Positions 42,521 through 50,934 of a DNA stretch of 64,000 bases are shown in pieces. Both the position numbers and the translations under genes were made by a program. The DNA is from Nocardioides kribbensis. GTDB taxonomy: Bacteria; Actinomycetota; Actinomycetes; Propionibacteriales; Nocardioidaceae. A model generated the notes under the pieces. That model saw nothing but the letters and a program-made list of their open reading frames with translations. It was not told the DNA's origin and did not search any database. The stretch lies in NCBI RefSeq assembly GCF_015070375.1, contig NZ_JADCLL010000008.1, forward strand, positions 62,001 to 126,000, given 5' to 3'. Each line of letters starts with the position of its first letter. Position 1 is the stretch's first letter.

Positions 42521-44106
42521 GCCCGTCCACCACCCGCATCGTCGCGATCGTGCTGGCGGTGGTGCTCGTGCTGGGCGCGGCCGGCGTCGCGATCGGCTAC
42601 GGCCTCTCGGCCCGCGACAGCGACGACTCCGCCGACGGGCCCGAGCGCGCGGGCCCTGCGCCTACGTCGACCCCGTCGGCCGGCGCCACCGAGCCGCCCG
42701 ACCCCGCGCTCGCGGCGTACTACGGGCAGAGCATCGACTGGGCGGCCTGCGAGGACGACGACGACATGGAGTGCGCCACGCTCACCGTGCCCGTCGACTA
42801 CGCCGAGCCCGACGGCGAGACCATCGACCTGCGGCTGCTGCGCGACCCCGCCGACGAGCCCGGCCAGCGGGTCGGCTCGCTCGTGGTCAACCCCGGTGGA
42901 CCCGGCTCGCCCGGCACCTCCTACGCCGCGGCCGGCACCCAGGCCTTCCGCCAGCCGCTGCTCGACGCCTTCGACATCGTCGGCTTCGACCCGCGCGGCA
43001 CCGGCGGCTCCGACCCGGTCGACTGCCTCTCCGACGAGGAGCTCGACGCCTTCCTCGCCGCCGACCCCGACCCCGACGACGCGGCCGAGGAGCAGGCGCT
43101 GGTCGAGGACCTCGACGGCTTCTTCGCCGGCTGCGTCGAGCGCTCCGACGCCCTGGTGGGCCACGTGACGACCGTCGAGGCCGCTCGCGACATGGACGTG
43201 CTGCGCGCCGCGCTGGGCGAGACCACGCTGACCTACCTCGGCGCCTCCTACGGCACCAAGCTCGGCGCGACCTACGCCGAGCTCTTCCCCCAGCGGGTGG
43301 GCCGCCTGCTGCTCGACGGCGCCGTCGACGTCTCGCTGAGCACCCGCGAGTCCTCGTTGGGCCAGGCGCGCGGCTTCGAGACCGCTCTGCGCGCCTACGT
43401 CGAGGACTGCGTGTCCGGCGACGACTGCCCGCTCGGCGGCTCGGTCGAGGAGGGCCTCACCACGATCACCGACCTGCTCGACGACATCGACGCCCAGCCG
43501 CTGCCGACCTCCGACGACCGCGAGCTCACCGTCGGCAGCGCCTTCTACGGCGTCGTGACCCCGCTCTACGTCCGCGACTACTGGCCGCTGCTGACCCAGG
43601 GCCTCGAGCAGGCCCTCGACGGCGACGGCACGACCCTGATGCTGCTCGCCGACGCCTACGCCTCGCGCGACTCCTTCAGCGGCGACTACCTCAACAACTC
43701 CGCCGAGGCCATCTACGCCATCAACTGCCTCGACGACCCCACCGCCCTGGCCCCCGAGGACGTCCCGGCGCAGTACGCCGACTTCGAGGAGGCCTCGCCG
43801 ACCTTCGGGAGGGTGTTCGCGTGGGGCCTGGTGGGCTGCGCGGGCATCGAGGTCGAGGCCTCCGAGCCCGCCCCGCAGATCGACGGGGCGGGCGCGGCGC
43901 CCATCGTGGTCGTCGGCACGACCCGCGACCCGGCCACGCCCTACGAGTGGGCGCAGGCGCTGGCCGAGCAGCTCGACTCGGGGGTGCTCGTCACCCGCGA
44001 CGGCGACGGCCACACCGGCTACAACTCCGGCAACGAGTGCGTTGACACCGCGGTCGAGGACTACCTGGTCGAGGGGACCGTGCCCGACGACGGGCTCGAG
44101 TGCTGA
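42517..44106 (+). CDS. Secreted/anchored alpha/beta-hydrolase, tripeptidyl aminopeptidase (SlpD/TAP-like)
   Basis: 529 residues. N-terminal signal anchor (IVAIVLAVVLVLGAAGVAIG) and a Ser/Pro/Thr linker, then an S33-type hydrolase: oxyanion loop VVNPGGPGSPGTSYAA, FDPRGTGGSDPV, nucleophile Ser in TYLGASYGTKLGATYAE near residue 243, Asp in VVGTTRDPATPYEWA near 469, His in RDGDGHTGY near 498. Six or more cysteines in the mature part suggest disulfides outside the cell. It likely trims peptides externally. ATGA overlap with holB. Confidence 0.9.
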   Translation: MSPSTTRIVAIVLAVVLVLGAAGVAIGYGLSARDSDDSADGPERAGPAPTSTPSAGATEPPDPALAAYYGQSIDWAACEDDDDMECATLTVPVDYAEPDGETIDLRLLRDPADEPGQRVGSLVVNPGGPGSPGTSYAAAGTQAFRQPLLDAFDIVGFDPRGTGGSDPVDCLSDEELDAFLAADPDPDDAAEEQALVEDLDGFFAGCVERSDALVGHVTTVEAARDMDVLRAALGETTLTYLGASYGTKLGATYAELFPQRVGRLLLDGAVDVSLSTRESSLGQARGFETALRAYVEDCVSGDDCPLGGSVEEGLTTITDLLDDIDAQPLPTSDDRELTVGSAFYGVVTPLYVRDYWPLLTQGLEQALDGDGTTLMLLADAYASRDSFSGDYLNNSAEAIYAINCLDDPTALAPEDVPAQYADFEEASPTFGRVFAWGLVGCAGIEVEASEPAPQIDGAGAAPIVVVGTTRDPATPYEWAQALAEQLDSGVLVTRDGDGHTGYNSGNECVDTAVEDYLVEGTVPDDGLEC

Positions 44107-44122
44107 GGCGGCCCTGCTGACC

Positions 44123-45049
44123 TCAGCGGCGGTGGATGGGCTCGGCCACGGCGCGGATGCGCGCCGTGGCCAGCTCGATCATCAGTCGCGCGGCCGGTGA
44201 CAGCACGGCGTCGGCGCGGTGCACCACGGCGAAGGTGTCGAACTGGCGCGGGCGCAGCGAGACCCACCCGGCGTCGGGCGCGAGGCGGGGGAGCAGCTGC
44301 TCGGCGGCGCCGCGCGGGATGACGGTGTCGGCCAGGCCCATCCCGACCAGCTCGACGGCGGTCTCGATGTCCTCGACCTCGATGCGGGTCTGCGGGTTGC
44401 GGCCGGTCTCGTGCAGCATCTGGCGCAGGGTCTGCCGGGTGGAGTCGACGGCGCGGTAGGTCGTCTCGGGCATGACCAGGGAGGCCTGCGACAGGCGGTG
44501 GGCCGTGACCGGGGTGGTGAGCCGCTCGGGGTCGGCGCTGACGTAGACCAGCTCCTCGCGCGCCACCGGGGTCACGCTCATGCCCTCGCTGGAGACGTTG
44601 TGCACCGCGAGCATCGCGGCCTCCAGCCGGCCGCGGCGCAGGTCCTCCTGCACCTCGGTGGAGTTCTGCCCGATGAGCTCGACGCGCACCCCGGGGTAGC
44701 GGGCCAGGACGTCGGCGACCAGGCCGGCCCCGGCGTAGAGGCGGGCGATGCCGAACATGCCGAAGCGGATGGTGCCGGTCTCGAAGGACTTCACCCCCTG
44801 CACGGCCTTCTGGGTCTCGTCGAGGGCCGCGAGCACGCGCTCGGCGTGGGGCCGCATCTCGTCGGCCACGGTCGTGGGCACGACGCCGCGCCCGACGCGC
44901 CGGAACAGCTGCACCCCCAGCGACCTCTCCAGGGTGCGGATCTGCTCGGAGACCGACGGCTGGGCGTAGCCGAGGCGCTCGGCGGCGCGGGTCAGCGAGC
45001 CCTCCTCGTAGGCGGCGAGGAAGCATGTGAGCTGGTGCACACTGAGCAC
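44123..45049 (-). CDS. LysR-family transcriptional regulator
   Basis: 308 residues. Winged HTH at the N-terminus (GSLTRAAERLGYAQPSVSEQ; IRTLERSLGVQLFRRVGRG) and a periplasmic-binding-type sensor domain (GTIRFGMFGIARLYAG, VELIGQNSTEVQEDLRRGRLEAAM, VELVGMGLADTVIPRG). Ligand and targets unknown. GTG start 45049. Divergent from the small gene at 45155 over ~105 bases, the classic LysR arrangement, so that gene or its own promoter may be a target. Confidence 0.9.
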   Translation of the reverse strand: MLSVHQLTCFLAAYEEGSLTRAAERLGYAQPSVSEQIRTLERSLGVQLFRRVGRGVVPTTVADEMRPHAERVLAALDETQKAVQGVKSFETGTIRFGMFGIARLYAGAGLVADVLARYPGVRVELIGQNSTEVQEDLRRGRLEAAMLAVHNVSSEGMSVTPVAREELVYVSADPERLTTPVTAHRLSQASLVMPETTYRAVDSTRQTLRQMLHETGRNPQTRIEVEDIETAVELVGMGLADTVIPRGAAEQLLPRLAPDAGWVSLRPRQFDTFAVVHRADAVLSPAARLMIELATARIRAVAEPIHRR

Positions 45050-45154
45050 AAGGTGGAGCCTATGGCATCTGACGGCAGGTGGTCCTAGCCCTATGGCCAG
45101 GTGGCCCCGAGACTTGAGTCACCACCTCACCCGATGCCTCAGGAAGGACCCGCC

Positions 45155-45340
45155 GTGCTCACCCACCTCTGCAGCGCCTGCGACAAGCGCCAGCTCATCT
45201 TCCCCTCCCAGATCACCGCGGTCGCCGACTCCGACCACGGCGTCCTGGCCACCTTCACCTGCTGGTGCGGCGCCGAGCAGACCGCCCCGCTCGACCTCGT
45301 GCCGAGCCGTGCGCGCGGCGAGAAGGTCCTCGCCGCCTGA
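45155..45340 (+). CDS. Small Cys-pair (zinc-ribbon-like) protein
   Basis: 61 residues: VLTHLCSACDKRQLIFPSQI with CxxC near residues 6-9, then FTCWCGAEQTAPLDLV with CxC near 33-35. The two pairs suggest one zinc site. GTG at 45155 has AGGAAGG 7 bases upstream; an in-frame ATG at 45134 would place the site inside the gene. Such small proteins are common in Nocardioides-type genomes; function unknown. Confidence 0.75.
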   Translation: MLTHLCSACDKRQLIFPSQITAVADSDHGVLATFTCWCGAEQTAPLDLVPSRARGEKVLAA

Positions 45341-45370
45341 GGCGATTTCGGCGCCTGCCGGGTCCGTCCG

Positions 45371-45376
45371 TATACT
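45371..45376 (+). promoter_or_regulatory. -10 box of tRNA-Thr
   Basis: TATACT, 45 bases before the mature tRNA. No convincing -35 box was identified. Confidence 0.5.
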
Positions 45377-45420
45377 TCGGCGGGTTGTCCGGCCTCGGTC
45401 CCTGACCGATCCGGCAGCGC

Positions 45421-45496
45421 GCCGCCTTAGCTCAGTCGGTAGAGCGTCTCACTCGTAATGAGAAGGTCGTCGGTTCGATTCCGACAGGCGGCTCCA
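45421..45496 (+). tRNA. tRNA-Thr (anticodon CGT)
   Basis: 76 bases with encoded CCA. Acceptor GCCGCCT pairs with AGGCGGC, D-loop AGCTCAGTCGGTAGAGC, anticodon stem-loop TCTCA-CTCGTAA-TGAGA with CGT, T-loop GGTTCGATTCC. Reads the ACG codon. Borders the accessory region; tRNA 3' ends are common integration sites. Confidence 0.96.
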
Positions 45497-45500
45497 CCTC

Positions 45501-45535
45501 AAGCCCCTGACCTGCAGTGATGCGGTCGGGGGCTT
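45501..45535 (+). terminator. Hairpin terminator after tRNA-Thr
   Basis: 12-bp stem (45501-45512 with 45524-45535, one G-U pair), 11-base loop, ending GGGGGCTT. Confidence 0.75.
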
Positions 45536-45563
45536 CGTCGTTCCCGGCCCGCGAGGGGTCAAG

Positions 45564-45585
45564 TCAACAGAAACTCAACAGAAAC
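45564..45585. repeat. Tandem 11-mer TCAACAGAAAC x2
   Basis: Two exact adjacent copies (45564-45574, 45575-45585), AT-rich in a GC-rich setting, 68 bases after the tRNA. Could be arm-type integrase sites or a remnant of an integrase gene end; not proven. Confidence 0.7.
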
Positions 45586-45655
45586 TGCGCGGAGTCCCTG
45601 CCCGCCACGTGTCCGTGCGGTCGACCGGCTGCAGGACCGTCGGATCTGTGGTGGT

Positions 45656-45675
45656 GTGTCCTGGGTAAAGGACAC
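45656..45675. promoter_or_regulatory. Operator-like palindrome
   Basis: GTGTCC-N8-GGACAC, just upstream of the DUF2510-DUF4041 gene; a third GGACAC half-site follows 9 bases later. Possible repressor site. Confidence 0.4.
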
Positions 45676-45692
45676 GGCGACAGGACACCCAG

Positions 45693-47105
45693 ATGATGGC
45701 GACCCCACCAGGTTGGTATCCCGACCCCCAGGACCAGAGCATCGTGCGGTGGTGGGACGGCCAGCAGTGGACCGGCCACACCCAGCCCCGTGTGACCTCA
45801 CCGCCGTCGCAGGGGCCGGCCGCTGAACCGGTCACGGCTGTACGGCGCGCGAAGCCCAAGTTGTTCGGCAAGGGCCAGGCCCTCGAGGAGGCCCAGGCCG
45901 AGAACGACCGCCTGCGCGCGGAGCTCGCGCGTCTGGGCGCCATGGAGATCGCCGACCTCCGAGCGGAGCGCGACCGGCTCCAGACGGAGGTCGAGACGAC
46001 TCGCGCCGGCATCGACGAGGCTGCGCGTGAGGCCGAGCAGCAGCGCGCCCGCGCCGCCGCCGAGCTCGCGGCGCTACGCGACCGCGTGGTGGAGACCAAT
46101 GAGACCGCGATCCTGCAGGAGGTCGGGGTCTACCGCTACCAGCACCCGCTCGACGACGCCGTGGCCTATCGCTCGGAGCTGTCGCGGCTTCAGGCTCAGA
46201 TCAAGGCGATGGCGCGCAAGGACGGGGGCGCGATCTCTGCGACGACGACGTGGCAGGTCAACGGCTCAGCCGCGCAGGGGCGCAAGCTCGTCTCCGACAT
46301 CAGCAAGCTCATGCTGCGGGCCTACAACGCCGAGGCCGACAACCTGGTGCGGGGGATGAAGCCCTACAAGCTGGAGTCGGCCAAGGCGCGTCTGGACAAG
46401 GTGGTGGCCACCATCGAGCGCCTGGGTGCCTCCATGAGCATCAAGATCTCCATCCCCTACCACCTGCTGCGCTGGCGTGAGCTCGAGCTGACCGCGGACT
46501 ACCTGGAGAAGGTGGCTGAGGAGAAGGAGTGCGACCGCGAGGAGCGAGAGCGGCTGCGCGAGGAGCGCAAGGTCGAGCAAGAGATCGAGCGCGAACGCCA
46601 ACGTCTGCGCAAGGAGGAGCAGCACTTCCGCCAAGCCATCGCGCAACTGCAGGCCAAGGGCGACACCGACGGCGTCGAGCGCCTGCGCGCCCAGCTCGCC
46701 GCTGTGGTGGGGGAGATCGAAGCCGTCGACTTCCGCGCACGGACCCTCACCGCTGGCCACGTCTACGTCATCTCCAACATCGGATCCTTCGGGGAAGGGG
46801 TGCTCAAGATCGGCATGACCCGCCGCTTGGAGCCGACGGACCGGGTGAAGGAGCTCGGCGACGCCTCGGTGCCCTTCATCTTCGACGTCCACGCCCTGTA
46901 CTTCGCCGAGAACGCCGTGAAGATCGAGCGCGAGATGCACCAGCGCTTCGCCGACCGCAGGGTCAACCGCGTCAACAACCGCAAGGAGTTCTTCCGCGTC
47001 ACCGCAGCCGAGGCCCGCGACGCACTTGCAGACCTCTCAGGGGAGCTCATGACGTTCGTCGAGGAACCCGAAGCGGTCGAGTATCGGCAAGGTCTCGTGA
47101 GCTAG
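45693..47105 (+). CDS. DUF2510-coiled coil-DUF4041-GIY-YIG (T5orf172/MUG113) protein
   Basis: 470 residues. N-terminal DUF2510 (GWYPDPQDQSIVRWWDGQQW), Pro-rich linker, coiled coil ~60-130 (EEAQAENDRLRAELARL), a DUF4041-like helical domain with YNAEADNLVRGMKPYKLESA near 210, a long charged coiled coil (EREREERKVEQEIERE type), and a C-terminal T5orf172/GIY-YIG domain starting HVYVISNIGSFGEGVLKIGM near 352, with TRRLEPTDRVKELGDASVPF and EREMHQRFADRRVNRVNNRK. The catalytic Arg (RR.EP.DRV) and Glu are present, so nuclease activity is plausible. DUF4041-T5orf172 proteins are phage- and island-associated; DUF2510 fusion is the actinobacterial variant. First gene after the tRNA. Confidence 0.82.
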   Translation: MMATPPGWYPDPQDQSIVRWWDGQQWTGHTQPRVTSPPSQGPAAEPVTAVRRAKPKLFGKGQALEEAQAENDRLRAELARLGAMEIADLRAERDRLQTEVETTRAGIDEAAREAEQQRARAAAELAALRDRVVETNETAILQEVGVYRYQHPLDDAVAYRSELSRLQAQIKAMARKDGGAISATTTWQVNGSAAQGRKLVSDISKLMLRAYNAEADNLVRGMKPYKLESAKARLDKVVATIERLGASMSIKISIPYHLLRWRELELTADYLEKVAEEKECDREERERLREERKVEQEIERERQRLRKEEQHFRQAIAQLQAKGDTDGVERLRAQLAAVVGEIEAVDFRARTLTAGHVYVISNIGSFGEGVLKIGMTRRLEPTDRVKELGDASVPFIFDVHALYFAENAVKIEREMHQRFADRRVNRVNNRKEFFRVTAAEARDALADLSGELMTFVEEPEAVEYRQGLVS

Positions 47106-47189
47106 CGCAGCGTGAAGTCTCGCTGGTTTGGTCCGGCGTAGGGCCGCAGAGCAGGGAGCGCTCCATGGCATGAGCGCGCGGCGGCCCGT

Positions 47190-47696
47190 CTAGGTAAGTG
47201 GAATCTTCCAGTCCGGACCGCCGGGCGGCACGGTGGAGGGTGCGCACCCTGCGGCGACTTGGCGGACCGCGAGGTCTGAGAAGACCAGATTGATGTTGTG
47301 GCCGTTCATTTTGATGGAGACCTCATAGAACGGAACCCCGAGTGCACTCTCCCAGTGGGACGCATCCGAGGAGGGGGACACGAACTGCATCCCTGGGTAA
47401 AGTTCTTGCGACTTGACGCCCCAGACATAGCCGTCGAGTTCCACGCCCGTTTCGTAGTCCATCAGCCGATCGTCGAGTGATCGGGCCCAGACCTCTGGCG
47501 GCACCGCTGAAGTCACGGTGGCTCTGACGCAATGCTTGAACGTGTACACCAGGCGCTCGGGGGCGATGTCTGATCGCGGATCAGCCGTAGCCCACATAAC
47601 GACGTCGTAGTCGCGCATGTAGTCGGCGAACCCGTGAAAGACGACAGCTTGATCGAAGACGTCGTCCATCGCCTGCTTCATCTCGTCCCTGTTCAC
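47190..47696 (-). CDS. Uncharacterised island protein
   Basis: 168 residues from GTG 47696 (NRDEMKQAMDDVFDQAVVFHG). No family recognised. Contains FADYMRDYDVVMWATADPR, VYTFKHCVRATVTSAVP, YETGVELDGYVWGVKSQELYPG and a C-terminal FYEVSIKMNGHNINLVFSDL. No signal or membrane segment. The frame stays open to 47867 but the extra N-terminal part is Arg/Ser-rich with no fold. Isolated on the minus strand between the GIY-YIG gene and the GHKL-nuclease cassette; may be a small immunity or antitoxin-like protein, which is a guess. Confidence 0.6.
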   Translation of the reverse strand: MNRDEMKQAMDDVFDQAVVFHGFADYMRDYDVVMWATADPRSDIAPERLVYTFKHCVRATVTSAVPPEVWARSLDDRLMDYETGVELDGYVWGVKSQELYPGMQFVSPSSDASHWESALGVPFYEVSIKMNGHNINLVFSDLAVRQVAAGCAPSTVPPGGPDWKIPLT

Positions 47697-47941
47697 GCCC
47701 CGAGCATGAAGCACACCGTGCAAGCCCGCAGGCTCATCGGCATCCCAACTGCCCTCGTCGTGCACCGGCAGGCGGCGGAATGGGCTAGCCCCGCTGACAC
47801 CGATTCGTGCAGCAGACCCCACTGCACGGGATGAGGTGCGGCGGCAACCCACCCGCCTGAGGCCCACAGAGCGACGAGATCTCTTGCCGTCGTTGGTGCG
47901 AAAGGGACGGTTTTGCCGTCGTCCTCCGACAGAATCAGGCC

Positions 47942-50077
47942 GTGAGCACGATGACCGTCACCGTCACCCCCGAGCACCTGCGGCAACTGCGTCGCACTCC
48001 GGTCACTGGCCTTCTTGAGCTCGTCAAGAACTCCCTTGATGCTGACGCCGCGCACGTGAGCGTCACCTACGAGTTGGAACCGATGGAGCGTGTGGGCGCC
48101 GTAGTCATTACCGACGACGGCAATGGCATGACGTATGAGGACGTGGGTCGCTACTTCCAGCCGTTGGGACGGTCGTGGAAGCAGAGGCTGGCATCGACGA
48201 CCCCGTCGGGTCGGCCGTTCTTCGGCAGAAGGGGCCGCGGGCGGTTCACCGCGTTCGCGATCGGTGAGCAGGTGCGCTGGGAGAGTTGGGCTGTGCCGGC
48301 TGCTGGGTCGACGACGTCGCCCGCTGAGGCGGACGCGGCGCCGCAGTGTGAGCGCGTCATTGTCGACTGGCACGTCGATAGCAACACGTTCGCCGTCGCC
48401 CGCGAGCCGGCACCGGAGGGCATGCCGAGCCACAATCTGGCCGATGCGGTCTTCGGCGTCGACGAGCGGTCGGAGTCTCGACCGCGGACGGGCACCCTGG
48501 TGACGGTGAGCGGCATCGGGGTCAAGGGGCAGCAGGTGCGTTCGTCGAAGGCCCGCAGCGCCGTCACTGAAGCACTCGCGGAGTACCTGTGGCGCCATTC
48601 CCAAGTGTCGGTGTCGGTGGACGGTGAGGCCGTCGACCCTGCGCAGGTGCAGGTCGATACGACCCCGCTCAAAGTCGACCTCAGCGGTGTCGTCGAACTC
48701 CTCCGCACCTCGGAGCCGATGGGGTCGCCCATGCTGGTTGGCGGGGAGACCGGCAAGGGCCCAGGCGAGGAGGTCAGTGGACGATCGAGCGTCTCGACAG
48801 AAGCAGCCCTCGTGGTCACCGAGTGGGAGCACAACGTGCTGGCGTCTGTGGGCCTGGCCCGCCTTGACGGGACCTTCGTAGCACTGGTGCCCGTTCGTGT
48901 GCCAGCCGCTGGTATCGCGTACAGCGCGAAGGTCGTGTGGGACGGAGCCGATGCCGTCGGTGGGCTATTGGCTACGGGCGACATGTCGCCGGTGGTCGTG
49001 GAGTTCAACCGGGTCGTCCGTACGCGACTTCGGGACTTCCTCGCCGTTCGCGCCGACGAGGCGCGGGCGCTGCTACTCGCGACGTGGCGCGATGAGGGCA
49101 GCTACCCGTACACAGCGCCTGCTCGTGACGATGCGGAGGAGGCGGAACGCGACCTCTTCGACATCGTCGCCGTCACCGCCGCTCCGGCGGTCAAGGGATC
49201 CGATGCTGCGGGACGCACTTTCGCGTTTCAGCTTCTACGGCAGGCCCTCCGCACGGACGGCGACGAGCTGCAGCGCGTTCTCGAGCAGGTCCTCGGCCTC
49301 AGTGGCGAAGACCTCGCGGGCCTCGATGAGCTCCTGACGAAGTCGTCGCTGCCGGCGATGATCGCCATCGGGAAGACGGCGACGGACCGGATCGGGTTTT
49401 GTGCCTGGCTGAAAACGGTCCTCAACGACGACGCGTGGGTCCGTTCACTGACCGAACGTGGCGGACTGCAGGACATTATCGAACGCAACGCGTGGATCTT
49501 CGGTGACGACTGGCAGACCGTCGTCGCGGACCGTGGGCTCGCAGCAGGGCTGCACCGTCTGCGCGAGGAGGGCCTTCCCGGTGTTGGCCCCGCCGAGACG
49601 GTCCGAGATGCCAATGGCCGCATCGTGCGGGTCGACCTGCTCCTCTCACGGGCGCGTGAGGCGTTCGGTCGCCGTCAGCACTTGGTCGTCGAGCTGAAGC
49701 GCCCGAGCCAACTGCTGCGTAAGCAGGAACTCGACCAGCTGGAGAACTACGTGACGACGGTCGTTGACAACTCTCAGTTCAACGACGGGGCGATTGACTG
49801 GACGTTCCTTCTCGTCGGCCGCGAGACCGACGGGTATGTCAACCGCAGACGCACGTCTGACGACCGGCCAGCAGGGGTAGTCGACCGGAAACGCCTGGAG
49901 AACGGTGCGACATACCAGGTGGTGGTGCGCCCCTGGTCGGAGATCCTCCGCGAGGCAGAGAGCCGGCTGCGATTCCTGTCGGTTCACCTTCCGGACTTCC
50001 CCGACAAGGACGAGGTCGCGCGTCTGTCACAGGCGCACACCGACCTGGGCATGGGGCCCGCTGCTGAGGACGTCTGA
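47942..50077 (+). CDS. GHKL ATPase fused to Shedu-like (DUF4263) nuclease domain
   Basis: 711 residues. N-terminal GHKL ATPase: LLELVKNSLDADAAHVSV near residue 24 with the Asn/Asp N-box, VVITDDGNGMTYEDV near 56 (DxGxG box), FFGRRGRGRFTAFAIG near 90 (the G2-type loop). A ~300-residue middle part has no recognised fold. The C-terminus has a PD-(D/E)XK core matching the Shedu SduA/DUF4263 pattern: IIERNAWIFGDDWQTVV near 512, VDLLLSR near 563, HLVVELKRPSQ near 579 (ExK), then ELDQLENYVTTVV. An ATP-switched nuclease is inferred. GTG start. Followed by a second nuclease-fold gene after 146 bases. Confidence 0.8.
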   Translation: MSTMTVTVTPEHLRQLRRTPVTGLLELVKNSLDADAAHVSVTYELEPMERVGAVVITDDGNGMTYEDVGRYFQPLGRSWKQRLASTTPSGRPFFGRRGRGRFTAFAIGEQVRWESWAVPAAGSTTSPAEADAAPQCERVIVDWHVDSNTFAVAREPAPEGMPSHNLADAVFGVDERSESRPRTGTLVTVSGIGVKGQQVRSSKARSAVTEALAEYLWRHSQVSVSVDGEAVDPAQVQVDTTPLKVDLSGVVELLRTSEPMGSPMLVGGETGKGPGEEVSGRSSVSTEAALVVTEWEHNVLASVGLARLDGTFVALVPVRVPAAGIAYSAKVVWDGADAVGGLLATGDMSPVVVEFNRVVRTRLRDFLAVRADEARALLLATWRDEGSYPYTAPARDDAEEAERDLFDIVAVTAAPAVKGSDAAGRTFAFQLLRQALRTDGDELQRVLEQVLGLSGEDLAGLDELLTKSSLPAMIAIGKTATDRIGFCAWLKTVLNDDAWVRSLTERGGLQDIIERNAWIFGDDWQTVVADRGLAAGLHRLREEGLPGVGPAETVRDANGRIVRVDLLLSRAREAFGRRQHLVVELKRPSQLLRKQELDQLENYVTTVVDNSQFNDGAIDWTFLLVGRETDGYVNRRRTSDDRPAGVVDRKRLENGATYQVVVRPWSEILREAESRLRFLSVHLPDFPDKDEVARLSQAHTDLGMGPAAEDV

Positions 50078-50223
50078 CGCACGTCGAGTGCGGTCTTCGA
50101 GCTGGACACGCAGAGCCCGAAGCGGCGAGGTGGGAGCGTCGCAGCGGCGTCTGACTGAGGTTCGTGCGAGGCGGGACCCGCGTTCCGTGTCCGGGGCGGA
50201 GCAGGTTGTGACACGGTCTACGG

Positions 50224-50934
50224 GTGTCGGTCGAACTTGTTGAGCCATGGCGAGGGCGTCACCTAACACTTCGCGCCCGCTGGGACGTCATCGAGCGAGC
50301 CGACCGGTCTCGTGACCATACGGACGTCGCAGCGTGGACTCAGCGCCATCAGCGGATGAGAGCCGTCCAAGAGCAGCTTGTAGACCGCGGTGCCTGGCGA
50401 GGAGGCCCACGCACTCTCCTGGCTGCCATCGGCGTCCAGTATCTGGAGCTGCCGCTGACTGCCGGTCTGGCGTGGCTGCTGCGTCCGGACGGGCATCACG
50501 GTCTGGGCTCATCAATGCTCGTCGACCTGCTCGACCACCTTTGCCCCGAGGCGCCACGGCGTGTTGATGCCAGCCGGGTACGGGTCGTGAGGGAGGAGAC
50601 AAGGGCCGATGAGCGCGGTAAAACGCGAGCGGACCTGGTCATCTACGGCACCGGCTGGACCCTCGTCGTCGAGGCCAAGACGTTCGCAGTCGAGCAGCCC
50701 GAACAACTCGATCGGCTCTACCGGCTTTGGACCGATGACCCGGACCCCCAGTTCGTGTTCCTCACCCGCGGCGAACGAGACCAGAAGACGGCCGAGGTCA
50801 GCGCCGGCCGCTGGACGCCGTTGACCTGGGAACAGGTCGCCGACATCGCATCGTCCGCTGCCACGTCCCGCGCCGGCGTAGCTCCCGGAGTCTTCGATTA
50901 CCTCGCAACCTTGAAGGGCTTCCACCGTGTCTGA
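50224..50934 (+). CDS. PD-(D/E)XK nuclease-superfamily protein
   Basis: 236 residues. A helical N-terminal part, then the nuclease core: RADLVIYGTGWTLVVEAKT with Asp near residue 136 and ExK near 149, followed by EQPEQLDRLYRLWTDDP and QFVFLTRGERDQKTAE. No DNA-binding domain seen. GTG start without a strong ribosome site. Its last 8 bases overlap the next gene, and it lies behind the GHKL-Shedu gene on the same strand, suggesting one operon. Confidence 0.75.
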   Translation: MSVELVEPWRGRHLTLRARWDVIERADRSRDHTDVAAWTQRHQRMRAVQEQLVDRGAWRGGPRTLLAAIGVQYLELPLTAGLAWLLRPDGHHGLGSSMLVDLLDHLCPEAPRRVDASRVRVVREETRADERGKTRADLVIYGTGWTLVVEAKTFAVEQPEQLDRLYRLWTDDPDPQFVFLTRGERDQKTAEVSAGRWTPLTWEQVADIASSAATSRAGVAPGVFDYLATLKGFHRV

